In this document: one piece after another, positions 18,750-26,250 of the stretch
Layout of the letters: the number at the start of each line of letters is the position of its first letter
How positions within the stretch are numbered: the first letter of the stretch is position 1
NCBI GenBank assembly: GCA_003427395.1
Contig: BFEA01000085.1
Location: 3,111,767-3,138,904, forward strand
Direction of reading: 5' to 3'
Length of the DNA: 27,138 bases
Source: Chara braunii
Lineage: Eukaryota > Streptophyta > Charophyceae > Charales > Characeae
Translations under genes and position numbers: made by a program
Notes under the pieces: generated by a model
The model's database searches: none
Told to the model about the DNA's origin: nothing
What the model saw: only the letters and a program-made list of their open reading frames with translations

Positions 18750-19231
18750 ACTTCCTCCTACCTGAAAACCGACCTGCTGCAACTCCAGGCACACTTGAAT
18801 ACGGTGTGCAATATGAGAAGTTGCTGCGAGAGGCTGTTGAACATATGAAGAAAGCTCAGCAAGCCATGATTGCTTCTGAGAATCAACATCGCAGACAGTC
18901 CACATTTCAGGTAGGGGAACGTGTCTGGATCAAGGCTAGTGAGTTAGGACAGGAGTTCGGAATATCTCGTAAACTAATGCCTCAATACTTTGGTCCCTGG
19001 GAAGTCTTGGATGTAGTGGGAGATGAAATGGATGGTCCTACGTACGTCATTCGCGTCCCTGGTGATCGACGCACTCACCCAGTTTTTCATGCCTCAAAGC
19101 TTGCGCCTTTCGCTGAGACAGATCAATTCCCTTCGAGGAGATCGATGCTGCCCCCAACCATGGATGGTCAAGTTGACATCGACGACATTGTGGATCACAG
19201 GGACATGCCTGTTCCAAAGCCGCTGGGCTGA
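18710..19231 (+). pseudogene. pol: pol: integrase C-terminal region, GPY/F module
   Basis: This continues integrase in another frame after the 2-nt insertion: QLHLGWKPRSALDFLLPE (usual family wording after SPNQ), an amphipathic helix, then GERVWIKASELGQEF and LMPQYFGPWEVLDVVG. The last is the GPY/F module that follows the catalytic core in Ty3/gypsy integrases and contacts DNA or the tetramer. HPVFHASKLAPF is typical of its end. The segment ends with VDIDDIVDHRDMPVPKPLG and TGA at 19229, a stop reached only because of an approximately 40-nt deletion. Confidence 0.9.
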
Positions 19232-19236
19232 TCAGG

Positions 19237-19353
19237 CATCACACGGATCCTAAAGAAGATCGTTGGTTTACCAGGGAGGAACTGATTGACACAGCCCCTC
19301 AGGTGGTGGCAGACTATGAGAAGAAACTGAAAGGGAAGGCGCCTGCGAAGTAA
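19237..19353 (+). pseudogene. pol: pol: C-terminal tail, chromodomain-like end
   Basis: In a third frame the sequence reads HHTDPKEDRWFTREELIDTA followed by PQVVADYEKKLKGKAPAK and TAA (19351-19353). The pattern x-D-x-W-x-x-x-E-E-L resembles the second half of an integrase chromodomain. Comparison with element 2 (minus strand, about 23640-23780) shows that about 40 nt between PKPLG and this tail are missing here, explaining the frame change. The first half of the chromodomain-like fold is therefore damaged in this copy. Confidence 0.75.
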
Positions 19354-19377
19354 GCATCTCAGCAGACTTTCGAAGCT

Positions 19378-19390
19378 AAGGGGGATGGAA
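19378..19390 (+). promoter_or_regulatory. Polypurine tract of element 1
   Basis: AAGGGGGATGGAA directly precedes the TG of the 3' LTR; it would prime plus-strand DNA synthesis. The corresponding place in element 2 reads GCTGAGGGGGAGG. Confidence 0.8.
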
Positions 19391-19915
19391 TGTGAGTCCT
19401 GAGCCCTCAAGTAGGGGCCTTGCCATGATGTACATATTCTGGGCTAAGGCCCCAGCAAGCCTAGTGCCCGCCCTAAGTGAAGGCGGGCCAGCAAATCGAC
19501 AAGAGCCCTCTGTGCAACATTTCACGAAGTGGGGTCCATACAGTTGCAGCACGCCAGTTGGTTGGAGTGCACCGAGTCTCATATTTCAGCAAATGCTGAA
19601 AGCCCAGGGCCTCTGAGTTGGTTAGGCCCTGGGCATCTGAACGTGAGGCCGACAATGTATGCTGGGAAGAGAGGCCGAAAATGCCAAAGGGAAATTGGCC
19701 CACTGTCTGAATCTGGCCGCAGGCCTTGATGAAGGAGGCGCAACTGCCTTACCCCGGGGTCCAACTGTATCGAGTTGGCTTCAGCCTCTGGGCCCCGGTC
19801 ACAGGCTGAAGGGAGGCCGCCCACACGCTGCACTGGCATATAGGCAAGCAGGGCGAGGCAGCGGGGATCTTGGCCAATGCTGGCATATGCGGGCACGCTG
19901 CGCAGATGCAAGGGT
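19391..19915 (+). repeat. 3' LTR of element 1, incomplete
   Basis: It begins TGTGAGTCCTGAGCCCTCAA and matches the 5' LTR over 525 bp up to GCAGATGCAAGGGT. Then a single N (19916) joins it to sequence that has no counterpart of the known 95-nt LTR end (12450-12544). Either the LTR is truncated or the assembly join is wrong. Confidence 0.93.
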
Positions 19916-19916
19916 N

Positions 19917-20318
19917 TGGCTATGACTACTACCTCGTTCATGGCAACGAGGCCCTTCCTGATTGTGTGCAGGGCCCTCTCGGATAACCCGCAGGGGGTTT
20001 GAAATAAATATTAACAAGGAGCTATTTGGTTACTTTTTTTTTTTTTTTTTTAATTTATGCCCATCTGTGACCAGCACACTTGCGCAGCAGGTATGCTCCA
20101 ACCCCAACCCCCCATACCCCTCCCCCATCCCAAAAATTTTCTCTGCGGATTTGGGCTATACTCAGCAAGCGCAGTAAGGCTGCGCAATCAGAAAAAAAAA
20201 AAAAAGCAGCGGATGCCTATTTTCTGACGGGTCGGCGGACCGCCGACCGGTCAGCCCCGATCCGTCGGGACAAAACGGTCGGCGGTCGGCGTCGGCGGTC
20301 GGCGCCGGTGCAACCCTG
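19917..20318. other. Unassigned sequence after LTR break; GGTCGGCGG hairpin
   Basis: It contains a short open segment (GYDYYLVHGNEALPDC, 19918 on), a T16 tract (20035-20051) and a GTCGGCG-rich tract at 20228-20305. That tract includes a perfect 9-bp hairpin, GGTCGGCGG-A-CCGCCGACC (20230-20248). No gene is recognised. Confidence 0.5.
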
Positions 20319-20483
20319 CATGGCGGTGTATTTCCCACGTTTTAGCGGAAGATTTGTTATCGTTTTGCATTTGGTGAGTTGTGGAGTGAGGTCCTGCTAC
20401 GTCTTCCGCTGCATATTGGGAAGATACACCGCCGTATTTTCTTCTCTTCTTTCGGGATGTCACGATTAGTGGAGCGGGGCCCT
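20319..20483. mobile_element. MITE-like element, family M, head-to-head fragments
   Basis: CATGGCGGTGTATTTCCCA...TTTTAGCGGAAG (20319-20353) is repeated in inverted orientation at about 20408-20442 (CTTCCGCTGC...ATACACCGCCGTA). Between them and to the right are copies of the family end (TGGTGAGTTGTGGAGTGAGG and TTAGTGGAGCGGGGCCC). Two family members inserted or recombined together are a likely explanation. Confidence 0.55.
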
Positions 20484-21057
20484 GAAGCTGTGTCGAGCCT
20501 ATGTGAGGACCTCCGAGCATGCTGGAGGTTGTGATTGTTGCTGGGAAAGGTACTGGCAGTTTAATTACCTCCAGAGATAAGGGGAAATAGTCGTAGTGTA
20601 TGCCCTAAGCAGAATAGAGTTCGCATTTTGGGGCGAGACCCGTCTAGCGAAGAAGAAACCGATCCGCTTTGCTTGTCGAACCTCGCCCTTGGTGTTGGAC
20701 AAGTCTGATTTTAGGTTGGACTTCCAGGATTCATCAACAGTTGATGGGTGTACCATTGATCCGAATGGGCTTTGTACGACAATGGACAAGTTCCCATTGG
20801 TAGCCTCCGGTCCATGTAATATGCCCCGCCCCACATGGTATCACACAGCGAGACTACCTGGTACACGTCGTACCACCCGATCCATTTTGTAGAGGGCCGA
20901 GTTATCACCTCACATTGAAATTGCCCAGTTCACACATCACTGCACAACCCACACAGTATCACCTGCTCCACACAATGCTCCGCCCACGCCACAATGATGC
21001 TGTCTAGACCACAGTACCTTCTACCTGTGCGAAGGGTCCTGTTGTGTCTGAGGTTGG

Positions 21058-21058
<1 letters not shown>
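20484..21058. other. Unassigned, includes a 98-codon open segment
   Basis: A + strand segment without stops runs from about 20596 to the TAG at 20890. It has no ATG start. Its translation is of mixed, non-repetitive composition (for example RLAKKKPIRFACRTSPLVLD and FRLDFQDSSTVDGCTIDPNG), unlike the simple-sequence frames nearby. I recognise no family. It could be an exon relic, part of another mobile element or chance. Confidence 0.3.

Positions 21059-21094
<36 letters not shown>
21059..21094 (+). repeat. (TG)n microsatellite
   Basis: About 18 TG dinucleotides ending exactly where the adapter junction begins. Confidence 0.97.
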
Positions 21095-21099
<5 letters not shown>

Positions 21100-21127
21100 T
21101 CTTATACACATCTAGATGTGTATAAGA
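21095..21127. other. Sequencing artefact: transposon mosaic-end adapter junction
   Basis: CTGTCTCTTATACACATCT (21095-21113) followed by AGATGTGTATAAGA (21114-21127) is the Tn5/Nextera mosaic end joined to its own inverse, that is, the circularisation junction of a mate-pair library with the last five bases lost. It is not genomic. Its translation gives the SYTHLDVYK peptide, a familiar contaminant in predicted proteomes. The sequences on either side were probably joined through this artefact. Confidence 0.98.
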
Positions 21128-21919
21128 CCCCGCCCCTCCTCCTCCTCCTCTTCCCCGTCCAACCTGGTCTGCCTGTCCTATCCTCCTTTGGCCAGAGCTA
21201 TTCATGCCTCACCACTGTGACCAGGTGCTTGTCACGCTGGATTGATTCGTTGGTGCACATGCACGTCGGCTGTATCAGTCCATTGAGTATTTTCAAGTTT
21301 TAAGACTTTTTACTTCTTGAATTTTATGATGTCGTGGGCTGTTTGAGTCCATAAAGAGGAGGGTACTACACCCCACCCTGCCCAGGAGTGTAGTTCAATT
21401 CCCCACCTCTGCTACTAGAACGTACCTGGAAGCCCGTAAGGTCAGGTGCATGATCTATACATGGATGTGAAGTCATCCGGGTGCGTTTTCTGAGGGGCGT
21501 TGCAGTCTGTTTGCAGAAAACTAGTCTTTGCCGACATTGCAGAAAACCAATTATTGACATGTCCAGCACTTCTGGATGGATTGATGCTGCTGCTGACGAG
21601 GATGGGGATGATGAGGAGTAGGAGGCAGCAGGGTGAGAGGAAGAAGGAGGGTATGATGGCGATGAGAAAGGAAGGGGGGAAGGAGGAAACGGGGGAGGAG
21701 AATAGGAAACATTAGGAAAAGGCAGCTGCAAAGATGAATGAAGAGTAGAATAATTAATGCAAAAGGTGATACGGAGCGGGCGGTGTGGGGGGTGCAAGGA
21801 GGATTTACAGTTGCAGCAAGACAGTGTCTACTCCAGCACAATACGGAGAAGGAAGGTGATTGTCGTACCCCTGGACGACATCTAGCACGGTCATGAAAAG
21901 CAGCCGTGTCTACATGTGC
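21128..21919. other. Non-coding / unassigned; may extend element 2 leader
   Basis: It contains CCT and purine-rich tracts (21600-21720, GGAAGGAGG type). On the minus strand this would be downstream of the recognisable leader of element 2, where gag would be expected. I see no gag-like protein on that strand, so element 2 is deleted, diverged or cut by the adapter join at 21095. Confidence 0.4.
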
Positions 21920-22568
21920 ACATCATCCCACCCCTGTGCCCAACCAGAATGCTGCTGACCAGTCCAGTCCACAGTTTATTTTAAGTCGTGTGCAGTACAA
22001 CTTGTGATCCCCGCCAGAGGACTGGTCGGACAGCACCTACTTCTATGCGCAGCAAGGCAAAAAGGACTTCAGCGCTAGCATGTGCAAACTACTTCCGGTG
22101 GGTTGACTGTTGTCGCGACCCAATGCTTCGTCCACCGAGGGCTCTTCACAGGCACGGCCCTTCTCCAAAATGCCAGAAGTAGTGCGCACTCTCACTCCTC
22201 ACTAGGAGAGGACTCTCAAGATGGAACCCACTTCGAAGAGGGTAGAGAAGGTCAGAGACAGACGTACCTCGATAGCCTGCCCCCAACCACAGATTTTCCA
22301 CCGTCAGTGAAGATGTGTGTTCATCGACCGGTCGATAGCGTTGAAATCACAAATATAAAAATGCACGTGCGGCCGTTGCCGAATGTCATGTCATCTCACT
22401 CACATCATCAAGCATGCACCCAATAATATTCCAATAAGCCTCCGGCCATCCCCTCTCTACCCAGGGGATGACACATACACCCTTCAGCATGATTGTACTT
22501 ACACTGCACCGGTAACCACACCTCGTTCAAGGAAGAAACAGAGTGCTTGAGCCCAGGAGTAAGCCTAC
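21920..22568 (-). mobile_element. 5' leader of Ty3/gypsy element 2 (minus strand)
   Basis: On the minus strand, starting at the primer-binding site, the sequence shows in the same order the blocks found in the leader of element 1: CCTGGGTAGAGAGGGG (about 22445-22465), AAATCTGTGGTTGGGGGCAG (22276-22298), CTTGAGAGTCCTCTC (22206-22220) and TTGGGCACAGGGGTGGG (about 21927-21945). It is therefore the leader of a related element in the opposite orientation. No coding region follows within the window. Confidence 0.75.
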
Positions 22569-22586
22569 AAACCGGCTCTGATACCA
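22569..22586 (-). promoter_or_regulatory. Primer-binding site of element 2
   Basis: The minus strand reads TGGTATCAGAGCCGGTTT, three bases after an LTR end TTGCA. This is a better match to plant initiator tRNA-Met than that of element 1. Confidence 0.85.
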
Positions 22587-22589
22587 AAT

Positions 22590-23532
22590 TGCAAGGGGAA
22601 TGAGAGATGCGAATGACGGAAACCGAATTGCATCAGCCCATTGAAATCCATAAAGTCATGTTCACGAACTGAAAGCAGAATGCCACACGAGATGCACCAA
22701 ATAAGAGCAAAGCAATGAAGCCGATTGGCTCTGAAAGCCCTCTCCTGGCCTCCAACAACAGTGTCTCCAATGTTGCTTGCCTATATGGTGCACGGCAGGC
22801 CACAGACAGACGGCACCTACGACCTAGGACTCTCTAATGACGACAACAGGCCTTTGTGAAGATCAGCAGCAGCCCGATGACGAATGCAGATCCCAGCTAC
22901 GGTGTCCATCCCTGGTCACCACCAGGTGCGTGCTCTCTCCCTATGCATCACGCACACTTCCCCTGTGCACCCACAAACACAGCACCCATCACGGAAGTAC
23001 CACCGCTCCACACCTTGGCTTGGACGCAGGCAGCCCGGCTGTGGCTGCCCACATATGTGCTGCGCCCAGGCAGCACCCCGCAAGCACCCTACGCCTTTTG
23101 CCCGACCAGCGCCCAAGCAGCCTGCAATCCAGCAGTGCTGCTGTGTCTGGCCAGCCAGCAAGAATGAGGAAGTGAGCCCAGTCACTTCCTTCTGTGCAAA
23201 TGCTGAGTGGGCGAGGCAACTTTTGGACAGCTTGGCCTCTGTCCCAGTAGCTGCACCCAGGGCCCTCCTAGAATGTGCCTGGTGCTCAACTGTAAGAGCC
23301 CTGCGCCTCAGAAGCTCCTGGCCCGTAGCATCTTGCGACTGATTGGGACTACCAGTTGGTTGCAAGATGCTGCGTGCAGCAACCAACCCATGCGGCCTGC
23401 TTGCCCTCATTGGCGGCTTTTACTAAGGCCATGTTGACTTTCCAGGGCCCGCCTTCACTCAGGGTGGGCGCAGACAATTTCCAGAGGGCATGCGCCCTTT
23501 TGACAACACGGCCAAGGGTCTCTTGCCTTGCA
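22590..23532 (-). repeat. LTR-A of element 2, complete
   Basis: On the minus strand it starts TGCAAGGCAAGAG after a polypurine tract and ends ...CCCCTTGCA before the primer-binding site; about 943 bp. It is a diverged direct repeat of 24684-25512. It shares CCCTGAGTGAAGGCGGGCC with the LTR of element 1 (CCCTAAGTGAAGGCGGGCC) and the same end (TTGCA-ATT-TGGTATC), so the two elements are related families. Open frames on either strand inside it are not genes. Confidence 0.85.
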
Positions 23533-23548
23533 CTACCTCCCCCTCAGC
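23533..23548 (-). promoter_or_regulatory. Polypurine tract of element 2
   Basis: The minus strand reads GCTGAGGGGGAGGTAG immediately before LTR-A, preceded by GGACTTTCATA. This aligns with GACTTTCGAAGCTAAGGGGGATGG before the 3' LTR of element 1. Confidence 0.75.
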
Positions 23549-23639
23549 TATGAAAGTCCCCTGAGTAAGCCTTCAAGTAACTTTCTGCTTCCCTTTGATC
23601 ATCTTTTGATAATGTGATATGATTTGAGGTGCTGTTTTC

Positions 23640-24683
23640 ATCAGCTCCTGCCTTGTAAGACATTGATCTTCCCTGGGATCTGTATGATGCCTGAATCTGA
23701 TCTGGAACTACATCTGTGGTTTCGGTGGTCTACCCCTGCCAACAGACTTGGGGACAGGCATAACCTTATGCTCCACAATCTGGTCGATGTCGACATATCC
23801 GTCCATGGTTGGGGACAGCATTGATCTCCGGGAAGGAAACTGATCTGTTTGAGCGAAAGATAGGAGTTCGGAGGCATGGAAGATGGGGTAAGTACTAAGT
23901 GCGTAGATGAGGGATAGGGATCACATACGATGGGCCATCTGAATGTGAACCCACAATGTCAAGAACTTCCAATGACCAGATAAACTTTGGCATCAATTTT
24001 TGAGAGATGTCCATCTCCTGTCCGAACTCCGAAGACTTAACCCAGACTCGCCCTCCTGCCCGAAGACTTAACCCAGACTCTCTTCTTCTCCTGTTATCGG
24101 ATGCAATCATAGCATCCTGAGACTTTCTAATCTGTTCTATGGTCTGCTGCAGTTATTTGTCATATTCCATGGCAAATTCTAAGCTTCCTGGAGCAGTAGT
24201 CGGTCTAGTCTCAGGGAGAAGATAATCTAATGGAGTCTTAGGCTTCCAGCCTAAGTGCAACTGATTCGGTGTCCGCGCGGTAGCACTATAAATAGTGTTG
24301 TTGTACAGGCTGGCGGTGAGTGGAAGTTGATCCCAGCCCTCCTGGCTTGGCTTCATATAATGCCTAAGCAAGTGCTGTACACACGGTTCATCTGTTCAGT
24401 TTGCCCATTAGTTTCCGGGTGGTTCCCAGAGGTCGTTTGCAACTGGGAACCCATCTGGTCCACAGTCTCACTAATGATAAACTTCGATAATACAAAATCC
24501 CGTACCCAGTGATCCATAAAGATCTCGATTACATAGTCAGTCTTGGCGGCCTCGGGGAGTGCAATCAGTCTGGCGTATTTAGAAAATCTATCAATTATTG
24601 CAATTACGTGCCTTTTGCTCGACTTGCTGGTGACAAGAGTGTCCATGAAGTCCATAGGGACAAACCTGCCTATTGGGCTGCAA
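23640..24683 (-). pseudogene. pol: Integrase fragment of element 2
   Basis: The minus strand encodes, in broken frames, VPMDFMDTLVTSKSSKRH (first catalytic Asp), IISETVDQMGSQLQTTSGNHPETNGQTEQMNR (Glu retained), NQLHLGWKPKTPLDYLLPE, GRVWVKSSEFGQEMDI and LMPKF...LEVLDIVG (GPY/F module). Relative to element 1 about 12-13 codons are missing between IIS and the QMGSQL stretch, removing the second catalytic Asp. There is a frameshift near 24375, TAA at 24153-24155, a 31-nt duplication (CGAAGACTTAACCCAGACTC at 24030 and 24061) and later shifts. Everything upstream (gag to RNase H) is absent: LTR-B abuts the integrase directly. Confidence 0.9.
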
Positions 24684-25512
24684 GAACTGAAAGCAGAATG
24701 CCACACGAGATAACCCAAATAAGAGCAAAGCAATGAAGCCGATTGGCAATGAAAGCCCTCTCCTTGCCTCCAACATCAATCTCTCCAATGTTGCTCTCCT
24801 ATATGGTGCTTGGCACCCAGACTACGGATAGATGGCACCTATGACATAGGACTCTCTGATGATGACAACAGGCCCTTCGTGAAGATCAGCATCACCCTGA
24901 TGACGAATGAAGACCCTGGCTGTGGTGTCCACCCCAGCTCACCATCGGGTGTGTGCACTCTCCCTATGCACTGTCCCCACTTCCCTTGTTCACCCACAAA
25001 TACAGTGCCCATCACCGCACGACCACTGCTCCACACCTCGGCTTGGGCGGTGGCAGCCCGACTATGGCTGCCCACGTACACACCTTCCCAGCGCCCTACG
25101 CCTCTTGCCTGACCAGCGCTTAAGCAGCCTGGGATCCAGCAGCGCTGTCCCATCCGGCCAGCCAGCAAGAATGAGGAAGTGAGCCCAGTCACTTCCTTTT
25201 GTGCAGATGCTGGGTGCGCAAGGCAGCTTCTGGACTCCCTCTATCCCAGTAGCTGCGTCCAGGACCCTTCCAGAATGTGCCTGGGGCTCAACTGTAAAAT
25301 CCCTGGGCCTCAGTATCTTGCAACCGATCCAGACTTCGGTTGCGAGAGGCTGCGTGCAGCGACCAACCAACGCGGTCTGCCCACCCTCATTGGCCGCTTT
25401 TACTGAGGCAATGTTGATTTTCCAGGGCCTGCCTTCACTCAGGGAGGGCGCAGACAATTTCCAGAAGGCGCAGACCCTTTTGACAACGCGGTCGAGGGCA
25501 TCATGCCTTGCA
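24684..25512 (-). repeat. LTR-B of element 2, truncated at its 3' end
   Basis: A direct repeat of LTR-A, aligned from GAACTGAAAGCAGAATGCCA (22666 and 24684) to the LTR start (TGCAAGGCATGATG on the minus strand). The last 76 bp or so of the LTR and its primer-binding site are missing. The break joins LTR sequence straight to integrase, so a deletion removed the LTR end plus most of the internal region. Divergence from LTR-A is visibly larger than between the element 1 LTRs, suggesting greater age or different parents. Confidence 0.85.
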
Positions 25513-25547
25513 TATATGTGCACGCACACACCCTCAGAAGCAAGGGA

Positions 25548-25548
<1 letters not shown>

Positions 25549-25604
<56 letters not shown>
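25549..25604 (+). repeat. (GA)n microsatellite
   Basis: About 28 GA dinucleotides between LTR-B and the SMC5 exon. The leucine/serine-rich frames through it are composition artefacts. Confidence 0.97.
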
Positions 25605-25608
<4 letters not shown>

Positions 25609-25664
25609 GGGTGGGGATACTGGAGTGGATTGACTGATTGTCTGTGCTTGGGGTACTGTTGTAG

Positions 25665-25738
25665 GGCGTAGTGTTGCAAAAAAAGAGGTGGAGCGACTTG
25701 TTGAAGGCTTCAACATTCAAGTGGGAAACCTTTGCCAG
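25665..25738 (+). CDS. SMC5: SMC5 coding exon with NIQVGNLCQ motif
   Basis: A 74-nt exon, with acceptor CTGTTGTAG before 25665 and donor GTATGA after 25738. After two bases completing a split codon it reads RSVAKKEVERLVEGFNIQVGNLCQ. The motif NIQV-NL-Q is diagnostic of SMC5, where it leads into FLPQD...EFAKL in the next exon. In the family it lies about 60 residues after the segment ending exon 2. It is intact and on the same strand as exons 1 and 2, so the gene appears to span the whole transposon-filled interval. The FLPQD exon is not within the remaining 1.4 kb. Confidence 0.85.
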
Positions 25739-26121
25739 GTATGAGTAATCGATGATGATGTCAATCTTTTACTGCATTTTCTCTCTCCCCTCCTCCTTTT
25801 TCTTAGGCAACGAAACTGTGGCATGCATACTGAATGAATATGCATTTCTTATAATGGAAAAGTTGTCGAGGTTGGGTGCAGTCTTATGCCCGAGAGTCGA
25901 TGTCCTTTCTGAGAAGCAGGTTCAAGCATGAACCATGAGACCATGATAACGAATGAGGGGTATAATCGGGACATGGACCGATTGATTAAGGGCAAAGTAA
26001 GATGTTCAGTGGAGGGAAATTGTGTGGATGCTTCAAGTGTTTAATTGATCTGTATCTACCCATGTATGCCATGTATATGTGATCGCTATGTTCAATTTAT
26101 ATCAATGTGCATAGTTATGGA
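25739..26121 (+). other. SMC5 intron continuation
   Basis: Non-coding sequence after the donor at 25739, with no exon, RNA or repeat I can name apart from TGTATATG microsatellite sequence beginning near 26150. Confidence 0.55.
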
Positions 26122-26250
26122 GAACTGCCTGGTGAACCATAGGCAGAGAGGCAGATGTATATGTATGTGTATGTGTATATACAATTATGTATGTGTATAT
26201 ACATCTGTTGTCCTCTTCTCCCTCTCTGCGTACGGTTTACCGGGGAGTTC
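26122..26250. repeat. Imperfect 30-bp inverted repeat around an AT/GT microsatellite
   Basis: GAACTGCCTGGTGAACCATA...CAGAGAGG (26122-26151) pairs with 26221-26250 at 25 of 30 positions; the loop is ATGTATATGTGTATATAC-type repeat. The right arm is also the beginning of the 497-bp repeat unit described next, and its second copy at 26718-26748 matches the left arm even better. This suggests a MITE or foldback end. Confidence 0.7.

Larger units (their letters stand above)
11561..19915 (+). mobile_element. Ty3/gypsy LTR retrotransposon, element 1 (decayed)
   Basis: The components in order are LTR, initiator-Met primer-binding site, 1.3-kb leader, gag, protease, reverse transcriptase, RNase H, integrase, polypurine tract, LTR. 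Integrase downstream of RT/RNase H defines the Ty3/gypsy (Metaviridae-like) order. A GPY/F module and an HTDP...W...EEL tail suggest a chromodomain-bearing (chromovirus) relative. The LTR halves differ at about 15 substitutions plus one single-base indel over 524 bp by eye, so the insertion is not recent. It lies in the same orientation as SMC5, inside its intron. It is non-autonomous now (three TGA stops, two frame breaks, loss of an integrase active-site residue). No reliable target-site duplication can be defined because the far end of the 3' LTR is missing. Confidence 0.93.

Noticed and set aside
11556-19984. GGATA before the 5' LTR and GGATA at 19980-19984 as a target-site duplication
   Set aside because: The bases before 19980 do not form an LTR end (no CA, no match to 12450-12544) and a join of unknown quality lies at 19916; a 5-mer match is easily chance.
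25062-25720. 200-codon minus-strand frame and 156-codon plus-strand frame
   Set aside because: Both overlap LTR-B and the GA microsatellite and have equivalents only as decayed frames in LTR-A; there is no protein family.
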